Notes under the pieces: generated by a model
The model's input: only the letters and a program-made list of their open reading frames with translations
Databases searched by the model: none
What the model was told of the DNA's origin: nothing
Origin: Granulosicoccus sp.
GTDB lineage: Bacteria > Pseudomonadota > Gammaproteobacteria > Granulosicoccales > Granulosicoccaceae
Length of the DNA stretch: 37,693 nucleotides
Direction: 5' to 3'
Assembly: GCA_023300375.1 (NCBI GenBank)
Contig: JALZWO010000108.1
Location: 1 to 37,693, forward strand
Program-made: the position numbers and the translations under genes
In this document: positions 1 through 7,400 of the stretch, piece after piece
How the letters are laid out: every line of letters starts with the position of its first letter
Numbering within the stretch: position 1 is the stretch's first letter

Positions 1-1033
1 CGAGCATTTTACGCAGGGATTTATGGGCCTTGCTTGATCCAAACAATACGCCGTCAGGCACGATGATGGCGGCGCGGCCGCCGGTTTGCATGAGGCGTAG
101 GAAGAGGGCGAGAAACAGGAGTTCGGTCTTCTTTGTTTTTACGACTTGCTGCAGGTCTTTGGCCGTGGATTCGTAGTCGAGATTGCCGGCGAAGGGTGGG
201 TTGGCAAGGATTAGTGAGTATGTTTCGGCGTCGTTGTCAACGGCTTGTGCCAGTGAGTCTTTATATCGGATGTCTGGGCTTTCTATGCCGTGCAACATCA
301 TGTTCATGCTGCCTATACGGAGCATCGTGGTGTCGAAGTCGAAGCCGTGAAAGGTGCCGCTGTTGAATCGCTTGCGGGTCTTTGTGTCTTTATAGATGGC
401 GTCGCTATGGTGTTCGTTCATGTATGCCGCTGCAGCCACAAGGAAACCAGCGGTACCGCAGGCGGGGTCGCAGATAACATCTTTGGGTGTCGGGGCGGTC
501 ATGTCGACCATCAGTTCGATGATATGACGTGGGGTGCGGAACTGGCCGTTCCGCCCAGCGCTGGCAATCTTGCCTAGCATGTATTCGTACAGATCACCTT
601 TGGTATCGCTGGCGCTCATGTCGATGCTGTCCAGCTGATCAACCACGTTTTCCAGTACGCGTGGCGACGGCATCAGGAACATGGCGTCTTTCATATGCTG
701 TGAGTAGGTGGAGTCCTCTTTTTCGTCACTTGCACCCAAGGTTTTGATGAACGGGAAGACTTCGTCACGCACTGTCGCAAACATCTGTTCGGCGGCGGTG
801 TCTTTGAATAACGACCAGCGCAGCTTATTTTGTTTCTTGTTAAATATTGGTAATTCTATGGGCTTGCCGGAACGACTGGCTTTGCGTTCTGCCAGAGTCT
901 GCAATTCGTCCAAACGCTTGATGAACAAGAGGTAGGTGAGCTGTTCAATGACGGACAGGGGGTTGGCGATGCCGCCGGACGCCATGGTGTCCCAGATGCG
1001 GTCGACTTTGGATTTCAGTTCGCCTGTGATCAT
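1..1033 (-). CDS. hsdM: Type I restriction-modification DNA methyltransferase subunit HsdM, 3'-truncated by window edge
   Basis: The minus strand reads open from an ATG at 1033 to the left edge, giving the first 344 residues of an N6-adenine methyltransferase. The N-terminal helical HsdM domain (from MITGELKSKVDRIW) is followed by the GDLYEYML...GQFRTPRHI segment, the SAM-binding motif I DPACGTAGF near residues 189-197, and the catalytic motif IV NPPF near residues 278-281. Together with HsdS and HsdR this family modifies and restricts DNA in the cytoplasm. Full HsdM proteins are about 480-550 residues, so the C-terminal third lies beyond the window along with any hsdS or hsdR. The start matches the usual family N-terminus, but no good ribosome binding site precedes it; upstream sequence is AT-rich. 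Nothing right of it belongs to the system, so this is the 5' end of the operon. Family is secure; target specificity cannot be read. Confidence 0.93.
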   Translation of the reverse strand, partial: MITGELKSKVDRIWDTMASGGIANPLSVIEQLTYLLFIKRLDELQTLAERKASRSGKPIELPIFNKKQNKLRWSLFKDTAAEQMFATVRDEVFPFIKTLGASDEKEDSTYSQHMKDAMFLMPSPRVLENVVDQLDSIDMSASDTKGDLYEYMLGKIASAGRNGQFRTPRHIIELMVDMTAPTPKDVICDPACGTAGFLVAAAAYMNEHHSDAIYKDTKTRKRFNSGTFHGFDFDTTMLRIGSMNMMLHGIESPDIRYKDSLAQAVDNDAETYSLILANPPFAGNLDYESTAKDLQQVVKTKKTELLFLALFLRLMQTGGRAAIIVPDGVLFGSSKAHKSLRKML

Positions 1034-1539
1034 TTATTAAAAGTTTGTCTGTATTTGGCTAATAAGTAATTTCATTGTATATCGGTTGAGGCGTTTCGTT
1101 CTTGTTATGACAACTGAGTCAGGTAGGTGTGAGTCTCTTAACTCGCCTCAGGATTAGGGATTAGATGTGAAGCATCTGACTGGTGATGGGGAAGGGTTTT
1201 AGAGAACTTCGTCAGTGGTTAATATCTCAATCGATATTTCCAGAACACTGATGGTCGATCAATATCGTCCAAGGACATGCGTATAGAAGAACTCCAGCGT
1301 GGTGGAAATTGATCCTATGCCAAAATGTTATACGCAACGGTCTTAGTAGTTGCTCAGCAGGTGGGGGTGAGCAAGTACTTGGCAAAAACTTACTGGTGAT
1401 GTGGAAGCTCACCTCAACAACATGATGGTAGGTTTCTCGTACGTGGAAGTTAGTACGCCATGATGAGTGCGTGATGCTTCTCATAACCAAGCACTTGGTT
1501 AAAATGGTCTTTCGTAAACTATTAAGATAGATATTCAAC

Positions 1540-1559
1540 GAAAATTTACGCAAATTTTC
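1540..1559. repeat. Perfect 8-bp inverted repeat, 4-base loop
   Basis: GAAAATTT and AAATTTTC are separated by ACGC. It sits in the gene-poor region, in AT-rich sequence, with no T-tract typical of a terminator. It could be a protein binding site or chance. Confidence 0.35.
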
Positions 1560-1680
1560 ATGTATGTTCAGCCGCTATCAGATACGACGGCCTCTTGAGA
1601 ACAATATATTTTACAAAGTAGATCTCAGGTATCCCTAACCGTTCTAGGGGTTCCTTAGGGTAATTGTATTCATTAAATCA

Positions 1681-1708
1681 AAAAAGCCTCTGAAATCAGA
1701 GGCTTTTT
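1681..1708 (-). terminator. Rho-independent terminator (bidirectional) after the first DM13 gene
   Basis: A 13-bp perfect stem (AAAAAGCCTCTGA / TCAGAGGCTTTTT) closes on a very short loop, with a GC-rich core and T-runs on both strands. It lies about 70 bases past the stop of the DM13 gene at 1778-2233 and would end that transcript. Its symmetry means it could also stop plus-strand transcription. Confidence 0.88.
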
Positions 1709-1777
1709 TAATGGTGAACATAGAAGACGATGTACTAACTGGTAGCCCTCGCATGGGTACACAGTAGTTATCGCTTC

Positions 1778-2233
1778 CTACTTGCTCAACGCTGCCGTTA
1801 GATCACCACCACCCCAAAGCACACTGTACTGTTCACAATGCACTAGAACGCTTTTGAAATCTGTTAGAGAAAGACCGTCTGGAAGGATGTAGTCCTGACC
1901 ACCAGAGGTGGATTGCAACTCTCCCAACTGTACTGAGCCATCGGTGGCTGTTTTTCCAGTGACCTTATCGATGGACAATGGCGACAGGAATACTTTCAGA
2001 TCAGGGCCACCCTTGGTTTTAAAACTCTTATCAAACCGGATCAATGTTTGGCCGTTTTCTTCGACGAGTTGCCAGCCACCCTTTACGTCATATTTTTTGC
2101 TGACAAATGTTTGGCCATCTGCCGCCGCCACAGGTGTATTAATGGTTTGTACTGCAACCGCTGACAGCACAATTGCCGCTACTAAGCCGCGTGCAAGGTT
2201 GGATTTTAAAAGTGTAGTAAGTTGCATTTTCAT
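1778..2233 (-). CDS. Exported DM13-domain protein, first paralogue
   Basis: This 151-residue protein has a basic N-terminus and hydrophobic core (about residues 14-30) ending in PVAAADG, a likely Sec signal peptide. The mature part is one DM13 domain: GGPDLKVFLSP near the middle, LGELQSTSGGQDYILPDG, and the C-terminal SVLVHCEQYSVLWG segment with the family's conserved cysteine, the only cysteine in the protein. DM13 domains are proposed to take part in redox or electron-transfer processes outside the cytoplasm; the partner is unknown. A GGAAG Shine-Dalgarno lies only 2 bases before the first ATG but about 8 bases before the third codon (also ATG, at 2227), which may be the true start. A second DM13 gene follows upstream after 186 bases, with its own terminator between them. 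Domain call is good; function is inference. Confidence 0.82.
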   Translation of the reverse strand: MKMQLTTLLKSNLARGLVAAIVLSAVAVQTINTPVAAADGQTFVSKKYDVKGGWQLVEENGQTLIRFDKSFKTKGGPDLKVFLSPLSIDKVTGKTATDGSVQLGELQSTSGGQDYILPDGLSLTDFKSVLVHCEQYSVLWGGGDLTAALSK

Positions 2234-2251
2234 TGCTTCCGTTATCGACGA

Positions 2252-2277
2252 GATGTAAATATGTCCGATTTTACATC
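2252..2277. promoter_or_regulatory. Inverted repeat just upstream of the first DM13 gene
   Basis: GATGTAAA and TTTACATC form a perfect 8-bp dyad around a 10-base centre, 19-44 bases before the minus-strand ATG at 2233. The position suits an operator or a 5'-UTR hairpin controlling that gene. It does not resemble the TGAACGG sites beside the TetR gene, so a different regulator would be implied. No cognate protein can be named. Confidence 0.5.
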
Positions 2278-2365
2278 GTTAAGTTCGGTGTGAGGTATGC
2301 AGTGGGTTAGGTCGAGCACTTGTACTTGCAGAGGATAAATCGCAATTTGCAGTTTTTATTTTTAA

Positions 2366-2394
2366 ATGCAGAGCCAACAGTTTTGGCTCTGCAT
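2366..2394 (-). terminator. Hairpin terminator after the second DM13 gene
   Basis: A 12-bp perfect stem (ATGCAGAGCCAA / TTGGCTCTGCAT) with a 5-base loop lies about 25 bases past the stop at 2420. On the minus strand it is followed by a T/A-rich tract that is weaker than a classic U-run. It likely separates the two DM13 transcripts. Confidence 0.72.
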
Positions 2395-2419
2395 GCACCA
2401 CGGTTGCGGCTTGGTCAAA

Positions 2420-2797
2420 TTACAACTTTGCCGAACCCAGCGACACATTAAACTCCCCACACCAGATGAATATCTCGTCAAAATCACTCAATTTCACTGA
2501 TGCAGGCAAGACGTAAGTTTGTTCCCCTGTAATTGACTCTAAAGGTGCGATGTCTAGCTGAAATTCCCCATTTTTACCGATTGCTACAGAGGGCTGTGGA
2601 GCTCCATCGAGTGAGAAATCGTCACCCAGTACGATGTTCCAACCAGCGTCTGTTTTCACCACTTCTACTTGGCCGGTGGTTATATGGTCATTTGCACCAG
2701 AGAACGTACCCGATGCGGCAACATCGTGTGCTTGAAGGTGCAGTGATGCAACCAGTAGTGGGAGGGCAATCAGGAAGGAGAAATAGTTACTTTTCAT
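2420..2797 (-). CDS. Exported DM13-domain protein, second paralogue
   Basis: This 125-residue protein has a signal peptide (about residues 1-23, ending LHLQAHD) followed by a complete, compact DM13 domain. The visible order is GTFSG near the N-terminus, HITTGQVEV, LGDDFSLDGAPQPSV, LPASVKLSDFDEIFIWC and a C-terminal GSAKL. It keeps the single conserved cysteine. It fits the family better than the neighbouring paralogue at 1778-2233, which is more diverged. It is transcribed away from the TetR gene, so its upstream region is shared with the operator-like dyads at 2850-2885; control by that TetR protein is likely but inferred. No strong Shine-Dalgarno is visible before the ATG. A redox role in the periplasm is a family-level proposal only. 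Confidence 0.85.
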   Translation of the reverse strand: MKSNYFSFLIALPLLVASLHLQAHDVAASGTFSGANDHITTGQVEVVKTDAGWNIVLGDDFSLDGAPQPSVAIGKNGEFQLDIAPLESITGEQTYVLPASVKLSDFDEIFIWCGEFNVSLGSAKL

Positions 2798-2849
2798 AGC
2801 AGGCTCACGTGTGTTGTGACATAGAATTGTCGTAGTGGAATGTACTAAC

Positions 2850-2885
2850 TGATCCGTTCAAAACTGCATATTGACTGAACGGTCA
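2850..2885. promoter_or_regulatory. Operator-like dyads in the DM13/TetR intergenic region
   Basis: Two nested symmetries are visible. TTGACTGAACGGTCAA (2871-2886) is a 16-base imperfect palindrome with perfect 5-bp arms, the size and style of TetR-family operators. CCGTTCA (2854-2860) and TGAACGG (2876-2882) form a perfect 7-bp inverted repeat 15 bases apart, which extends to TGATCCGTTCA against TGAACGGTCA with one bulged base. A further half-like site, GACT-GATT-AGTC, is at 2906-2917. All lie between divergent genes and overlap the predicted TetR promoter, so autoregulation plus control of the DM13 gene is the simplest reading. Confidence 0.65.
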
Positions 2886-2898
2886 AAAACAAGATAAT
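2871..2898 (+). promoter_or_regulatory. Predicted sigma-70 promoter of the TetR gene
   Basis: The -35 TTGACT (2871-2876) and -10 GATAAT (2893-2898) are 16 bases apart, each one mismatch from consensus. Start of transcription would fall near 2905, about 87 bases before the chosen ATG. The -35 lies inside the 16-base operator-like palindrome, so bound repressor would block polymerase directly. Confidence 0.62.
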
Positions 2899-2991
2899 AG
2901 TATTGGACTGATTAGTCAACAACTATTTTCGTTGTTTACACTCCAACTGACTCCAGTCTGTACAAATTTGCAACACAAGCACCCAAACATC

Positions 2992-3594
2992 ATGGCTAGA
3001 CCGCGTAAATTTGATCGAGAAGACGTCCTTAACAGGATGAAGCTAGCGTTTTGGGAAAATGGTTTTAATGACATTTCCATGGACGACGTTGGACGTATCA
3101 CCAACATGAATAGAGGAAGTATTTACAACGCGTTCGGTGATAAACGCGCTTTGTATCTGGAGGTCTTGGAGGTCTATGGAGACCAGCACTACGGTGCTGC
3201 AGTTAAATTGATCCAGCATTCGCAGAACACGTCGAGTGCGGTACGTGATCTTTACGATGCGGCCTTTAAAAGTATGGAAGAGGGCCGGACGCATTGGGGA
3301 TGTTTTATGTGCAATGCGGCAGTCGAAGTTGCCCCAGTGGACACGGAGGTGGCCAACTTGGTGACAAAATATTTAACTACGCTGTCAACTGCATTCCTGA
3401 ACTCGTTAGAAGAGAGCGACCAGCTTACGAGCCAAAACGACAGCCCAGCTATGAAATACAGTAAAAATCCCCAAAACCTTGCTGAGCAGTTAACCGCAAG
3501 TTATGTTGGATTCAACATTATGGCAAGAACAGGAGTAGCAACAGCATCGTTACAACGAATCTCCGATTCTGCAGTTGAAAGTGTTACTAGCTAA
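2992..3594 (+). CDS. TetR/AcrR-family transcriptional regulator with CxxC in the ligand domain
   Basis: This 200-residue protein starts MARPRKFDRE, the standard beginning for this branch of TetR regulators, so I chose the ATG at 2992 over an in-frame ATG at 2932 that would add 20 atypical residues. The DNA-binding helix-turn-helix covers about residues 28-50 (DISMDDVGRITNMNRGSIYNAF). The ligand-binding domain follows, with the family signature THWGCFMCNAAVEVAP at about 100-115. Cys104 is the usual GC position; Cys107 makes a CxxC pair and is not what I expect there. Known TetR members such as NemR sense electrophiles or hypochlorous acid through a cysteine in this domain, so thiol sensing is plausible but inferred. 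It is divergent from the DM13 genes and probably represses them and itself. Confidence 0.93.
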   Translation: MARPRKFDREDVLNRMKLAFWENGFNDISMDDVGRITNMNRGSIYNAFGDKRALYLEVLEVYGDQHYGAAVKLIQHSQNTSSAVRDLYDAAFKSMEEGRTHWGCFMCNAAVEVAPVDTEVANLVTKYLTTLSTAFLNSLEESDQLTSQNDSPAMKYSKNPQNLAEQLTASYVGFNIMARTGVATASLQRISDSAVESVTS

Positions 3595-3673
3595 GACCCA
3601 TCTCACCGATCTGTAGCGTCGATAACATCATGCGTTACCAACGCCTGGGTTAAATGAGTACTGTATTAACCGA

Positions 3674-4606
3674 CTATCGACCGCGAATCCGCGGGTCTAA
3701 CGCGTCGCGAAGGCCGTCACCTAAATAGTTTACTCCCAGTACGGTGAGAGAAATTGCCAGCCCTGGCCACAATACTCTGGACGGGTATTGCTGCATATAG
3801 TCAGTAGCATCAAAAAGAATGCGGCCCCAAGTAGGGAAGTCGGGTGGAAAACCTAGCCCAAGAAATGACAGAGCAGATTCTGTAATGATGGCGTTAGCAA
3901 TGCCTAAGGTTGCAGACACCATAATCGGTGACATGACATTGGGAATAATGTGGCGTCGTATAAGTGCATTGTTTGAGGTGCCAATAGAACGCGCTGCCAG
4001 AATAAATTCACGCTCTTTTAGCGCCAACACATCGCCCCGAACAATTCGGGCCGTTGGCATCCAGGAGGTTAATCCAATAGCGGTAACAATCAATATGAAT
4101 ATGCCAGTTTCAGGACCAAATGCATTACTCAATGGCTGACGGAACAACATAACCATAACCAGTAATAACGGCAGCAGCGGTAGCGATAGGAATAGGTCGG
4201 TTAGGCGCATCAGAATGCTGTCGAGTCGCTGGTAGAAGCCTGCAAGCACGCCAATCAACGTTCCCAATAGCAACGCCAATAACATCGCGGCAAAGCCAAC
4301 AGCCAATGAAACGCGTCCGCCTGCAATCATGCGTGCCAACATATCTCGCCCTAGTTGATCTGTACCAAAAGGGTGTGCCAGCGTCATGCCTTGATTACGT
4401 GAGCGTATATCAATGAACGTGGCTTCTATCGTCCATATCCACGGACCTAGTAGTACGCCAATAGTGATAAAGATGAAAAAACCACCACCGAACAGCGCCC
4501 CTTTATGTGATTTGAACTGATCCCACACATCCCACCGCTGACTACGGGGTTTGTGGTCGAGAGCGCTCTCCGTATCGGCCAGACTGCTGGGTGCTTTATC
4601 AGTCAT
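3674..4606 (-). CDS. Oligopeptide/dipeptide-type ABC importer permease, DppC/OppC family
   Basis: This 310-residue inner-membrane permease has a cytoplasmic N-terminal tail of about 35 residues, a first membrane segment near 37-58, then a periplasmic loop and five more segments. HPFGTDQLGRDMLARMI and RVSLAVGFAA mark the DppC family, and the cytoplasmic ATPase-coupling (EAA) loop is near RHIIPNVMSPIM...ITESALSFLGLG. It pairs with the DppB-type permease immediately upstream, whose stop it overlaps by 8 bases, so the two are translationally coupled. The matching ATPase is not in this transcript but in the divergent gene at 7639. Substrate cannot be read from a permease. It is the last gene of its operon, converging with the TetR gene 79 bases away. 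Confidence 0.93.
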   Translation of the reverse strand: MTDKAPSSLADTESALDHKPRSQRWDVWDQFKSHKGALFGGGFFIFITIGVLLGPWIWTIEATFIDIRSRNQGMTLAHPFGTDQLGRDMLARMIAGGRVSLAVGFAAMLLALLLGTLIGVLAGFYQRLDSILMRLTDLFLSLPLLPLLLVMVMLFRQPLSNAFGPETGIFILIVTAIGLTSWMPTARIVRGDVLALKEREFILAARSIGTSNNALIRRHIIPNVMSPIMVSATLGIANAIITESALSFLGLGFPPDFPTWGRILFDATDYMQQYPSRVLWPGLAISLTVLGVNYLGDGLRDALDPRIRGR

Positions 4607-5606
4607 AACGAATCCTCGGGTCGAGAATACCGTAGAGCAGGTCGGCTACCAGATTAAAGAAGACAATGAGAATGGCAAATATGAACGTCAGGGTTTGTAC
4701 CATGGGTAGGTCATTTGCCTGAATAGCGGTAATAAGCAATTGGCCGATACCGTTTACTTTAAACACTTGCTCTGTAATAATTGCGCCTCCAAAAATGGCA
4801 GGTACACCCAGCGCAATAACGGTCACAACGGGGATTAATGAATTGCGTAATACATGGCTGAGCACCACCACTGTCTCACTAAGACCCTTTGCACGTACTG
4901 TGCGAACGTAGTCTTGATTGAGGTTATCGAGCATGGATGCCCGCATGAAGCGACTGATTTGTGCAGTGGTCTGTAGTGCAAGCACCATGACGGGCATGAT
5001 CATTTGCTTTAGTTGCACTACAAAGCTGTCCCAGTCGGTGACTTGATGCGTGGTGTCGTAGATGGATGGAAACCACCCAAGGAATATTGAGAAAACAACG
5101 ATAACCAGCACACCAGAGAAAAACGGAGGAATCGAAAACCCCACCATAGTGACAAATGTACCGACTTGATCAAAAACTGAGTACTGACGGTAGGCTGAGT
5201 AAATACCAATTGGAATGGCTATGAGGATGCCAACAATGTATGACATCCCAACAACCCAAAGTGTTTGTGGCATGCGCTGAACCACAATATCCATGACCGG
5301 GGAGCGAGTCTGCCAAGAGATGACACGCTGCTTTTCAGCGGCGAAGCTAGTGTTAAATAGCCAGTCTATAAAGTTGAGTGGCTCTACCCAAAAAAACTGC
5401 ACTAACCATTTCCAGAATCGGATGTAGGCCGGCTCGCCTAAGCCAAGAGCCAAACGCATTTTCTCTTTTACTTCGGGTGGAACAGTCAGTGGCACTTGCG
5501 CCATTGGATCGCCTGGCGCAAGTTCAAGTAACAAAAATATTGTCAGGGCGATGAACAACAATGTCGGGATGGACGTTAAGAGTCTCCGCAGGGTGTAGGT
5601 TAGCAT
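4599..5606 (-). CDS. Oligopeptide/dipeptide-type ABC importer permease, DppB/OppB family
   Basis: This 335-residue inner-membrane permease opens with the DppB hallmark (LTYTLRRLLTSIPTLLFIALTIFLL, then LAPGDPM). A large periplasmic loop follows (about residues 35-115), then five further membrane segments and an EAA coupling loop near LSHVLRNSLIPVVT...FGGAIITEQVF. It would form the channel heterodimer with the DppC-type partner encoded next. No Shine-Dalgarno is visible before the ATG; instead a strong hairpin occupies 5622-5658 between it and the binding-protein gene, which may set permease expression below that of the binding protein. Family is secure, substrate unknown. Confidence 0.93.
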   Translation of the reverse strand: MLTYTLRRLLTSIPTLLFIALTIFLLLELAPGDPMAQVPLTVPPEVKEKMRLALGLGEPAYIRFWKWLVQFFWVEPLNFIDWLFNTSFAAEKQRVISWQTRSPVMDIVVQRMPQTLWVVGMSYIVGILIAIPIGIYSAYRQYSVFDQVGTFVTMVGFSIPPFFSGVLVIVVFSIFLGWFPSIYDTTHQVTDWDSFVVQLKQMIMPVMVLALQTTAQISRFMRASMLDNLNQDYVRTVRAKGLSETVVVLSHVLRNSLIPVVTVIALGVPAIFGGAIITEQVFKVNGIGQLLITAIQANDLPMVQTLTFIFAILIVFFNLVADLLYGILDPRIRYD

Positions 5607-5621
5607 TGAATTTTTATTGTC

Positions 5622-5658
5622 TGCAAAAGCTGACTCGGGTGTCGGGTCAGCTTTTGCA
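5622..5658 (-). terminator. Strong intercistronic hairpin between binding-protein and permease genes
   Basis: A 13-bp perfect stem (TGCAAAAGCTGAC / GTCAGCTTTTGCA) encloses an 11-base loop, 16 bases upstream of the permease ATG. No proper U-tract follows on the minus strand, so it is more likely a partial terminator or an RNA-stabilising and processing element than a full stop. Such elements between binding-protein and permease genes are known to raise the binding protein relative to the membrane subunits (malE-malF is the classic case). Confidence 0.7.
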
Positions 5659-5682
5659 TTATTGGCCTAGTGAATTATCGAA

Positions 5683-7380
5683 TTATTTTATTCGATACCA
5701 GTCAGCGGCATTCCATAGTTCACTGTCCCAGGTGCTAAGTATAACGCCACCCAGTGTGTTGGATTTACCCGATACTCGACCACGGTGTACTAACGGTATT
5801 AGAGCCCCATTGGAGACGATCATATCGTTCAATTCTTTGGAAATTTGATGCCTCTCGCTAGCCTCTGCGGTACGCTCTAGCTGTTTATAAAGTGTGTCGA
5901 AGTCATCACTACAAAAACGCGATATGTTTTCCCCTTGCCATTGTGTATCGGGTCTGGGCGCTTTGTCACACGTGTATTGGCCAAGGTAGCTTTGTGGGTC
6001 GGTACCATCGAATTCGTTAGCGTACATCTCTACATCTGCATAGAATTTCTGGAAAGTATCAGGTGAGCCTGGGTCACCACCAAAAAAGACAGAACCTGAG
6101 ATGTTTCGAAGCTCAGACTCAACACCGATTTCCGACCACCATTGTTTGATCAATGCTTGAAAGTCTTGGCGAACAGCGTTAGTCGAGCTCTGATATAAAT
6201 AGCTTAGTCGAACGCCGTCTTTGACACGAACACCATCAGCCCCCATTGCCCAACCGGCATCGTCGAGAAGCTTATTAGCGGCATCCATATCTTGCTTGTC
6301 GCAAGTAAACGAGGTTGATGCGTAGGCCTCTGGGGCCGGAACCAAATTACAGGTCACCTTACCTGCCTGACCGTAACCAATTTCAACGAGTAGAGGTCGA
6401 TCGATTGCCAAGCTCAATGCTTGATAAACGGCTGGGTCGCTCAGTGAAGGGTGTGGTCCAATCACAGAGCGTTCGTCGGCGCTAAGGCTTGGGTCTGGGT
6501 TAGTTTGATTTAGCATGATGCGCTCAACAAGCGTTCCAAAAGCTGCTATGGATGTGCCCTTGCCACCTTTTTCCATGTTGGCGATAACGTCTGGAGCCAG
6601 TTGTAAGTTCCAAGCGTAGTCGAATTCGCCAGTTTCCATTACCGCGCGACCAGCGGCTGCAGCATCGCCGCCACCTTTGAAATTAACTTTAGCAAAGGCC
6701 GGTTTACCGTCTTCACGGAAATTATCATTGGCAACCAAGGTGATGACATCGTTGGGTCGAAATTCTTCCACGACGAAAGGTCCGGTGCCGATAGGGCCAA
6801 AGTTTTCGGTTGTGCACTCTGGTGCTTTTGGCCCTAGGCATTCTTGAAATTGCGCTTTTTGGATCAGCGGGCTTTGCAAACCAACCAAAGGTCCGTAAGG
6901 GAAAGGTGTAGCGGCTTCAAAATTGATTTTTACGGTTCGTTCATCAACAGCTTCAACAGTGGAGACACCACCAAAGTTTTTGAGCTGGGCGCAACCGCCC
7001 TCAGGATTCATGCAGTATTGAGCTGTGAATACAGCATCTTCAGAAGTGACTGGAGTGCCATCAGACCACAATAGACCCTCTTTGATCACCCACGTGATTG
7101 ACGTCAAATCTTCAGCAACACCACCATTCTCAACCGTTGGTATTGATTCTGCCAGCCAGGGGGTGAGTTCACCATTTTCGTTATATCGAGCAAGCGGTTC
7201 AAGTATCAATGACGCCGCCTGAGTGTCTTTCGTGCCGCCAGACAGATAAGGATTAAGTATTGAAGGCGCTTGCCAGTAGATGATATTAACTTGGCCATCT
7301 CTACCGCGCTCTTCTTGAGCAAAAGCATGGCTGGTGGCGCAAAGGCCAATTGCCACACAAACTAAAGACGCTAATTTCAT
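5683..7380 (-). CDS. Periplasmic peptide-type ABC substrate-binding protein, SBP family 5
   Basis: This 565-residue protein starts with a Sec signal peptide (MKLASLVCVAIGLCATSHAFA-QEE). The mature part is a family 5 (DppA/OppA-like) binding protein: IIYWQAPSILNPYLSGG near the start, LLWSDGTPVTSEDAVF, GTGPFVVEEFRPND, and the VYQALSLAIDRPLLVEIGYG region. The mature protein has eight cysteines lying in four close pairs (CMNPEGGC, CLGPKAPEC, CNLV...FTC, YTC...RFC), suggesting four local disulfides. A good Shine-Dalgarno (GGAG, 9 bases upstream) and a candidate promoter at 7401-7429 precede it. As first gene of the transcript it feeds both permeases that follow. Ligands of this family include di- and oligopeptides, glutathione, opines and nickel chelates; the M20D hydrolase on the divergent arm favours a peptide-like or N-acyl amino acid ligand. 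Confidence 0.93.
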   Translation of the reverse strand: MKLASLVCVAIGLCATSHAFAQEERGRDGQVNIIYWQAPSILNPYLSGGTKDTQAASLILEPLARYNENGELTPWLAESIPTVENGGVAEDLTSITWVIKEGLLWSDGTPVTSEDAVFTAQYCMNPEGGCAQLKNFGGVSTVEAVDERTVKINFEAATPFPYGPLVGLQSPLIQKAQFQECLGPKAPECTTENFGPIGTGPFVVEEFRPNDVITLVANDNFREDGKPAFAKVNFKGGGDAAAAGRAVMETGEFDYAWNLQLAPDVIANMEKGGKGTSIAAFGTLVERIMLNQTNPDPSLSADERSVIGPHPSLSDPAVYQALSLAIDRPLLVEIGYGQAGKVTCNLVPAPEAYASTSFTCDKQDMDAANKLLDDAGWAMGADGVRVKDGVRLSYLYQSSTNAVRQDFQALIKQWWSEIGVESELRNISGSVFFGGDPGSPDTFQKFYADVEMYANEFDGTDPQSYLGQYTCDKAPRPDTQWQGENISRFCSDDFDTLYKQLERTAEASERHQISKELNDMIVSNGALIPLVHRGRVSGKSNTLGGVILSTWDSELWNAADWYRIK

Positions 7381-7400
7381 ACTATTTTACTCCGTCGTTG

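Larger units (their letters stand above)
1034..1777. other. About 740 bases without a convincing gene, upstream of hsdM
   Basis: This stretch separates the hsdM start from the first DM13 gene's stop. Open frames in it (the longest at 1227-1553 on minus, 108 codons) have low-complexity, His/Ser/Arg-scattered products with no recognisable domain, so I call none of them. It holds small inverted repeats (an AATATC/GATATT pair near 1220-1240 and the one listed at 1540-1559) and ends in the terminator at 1681-1708. The hsdM promoter should lie in roughly 1034-1130, but no clean -35/-10 pair was found. It could be a decayed mobile-element scar; no recognisable transposase motif survives. Confidence 0.5.

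Noticed and set aside
1227-1553. 108-codon open frame on minus in the gene-poor region
   Set aside because: The product is low in normal protein composition, has no domain and no ribosome binding site.
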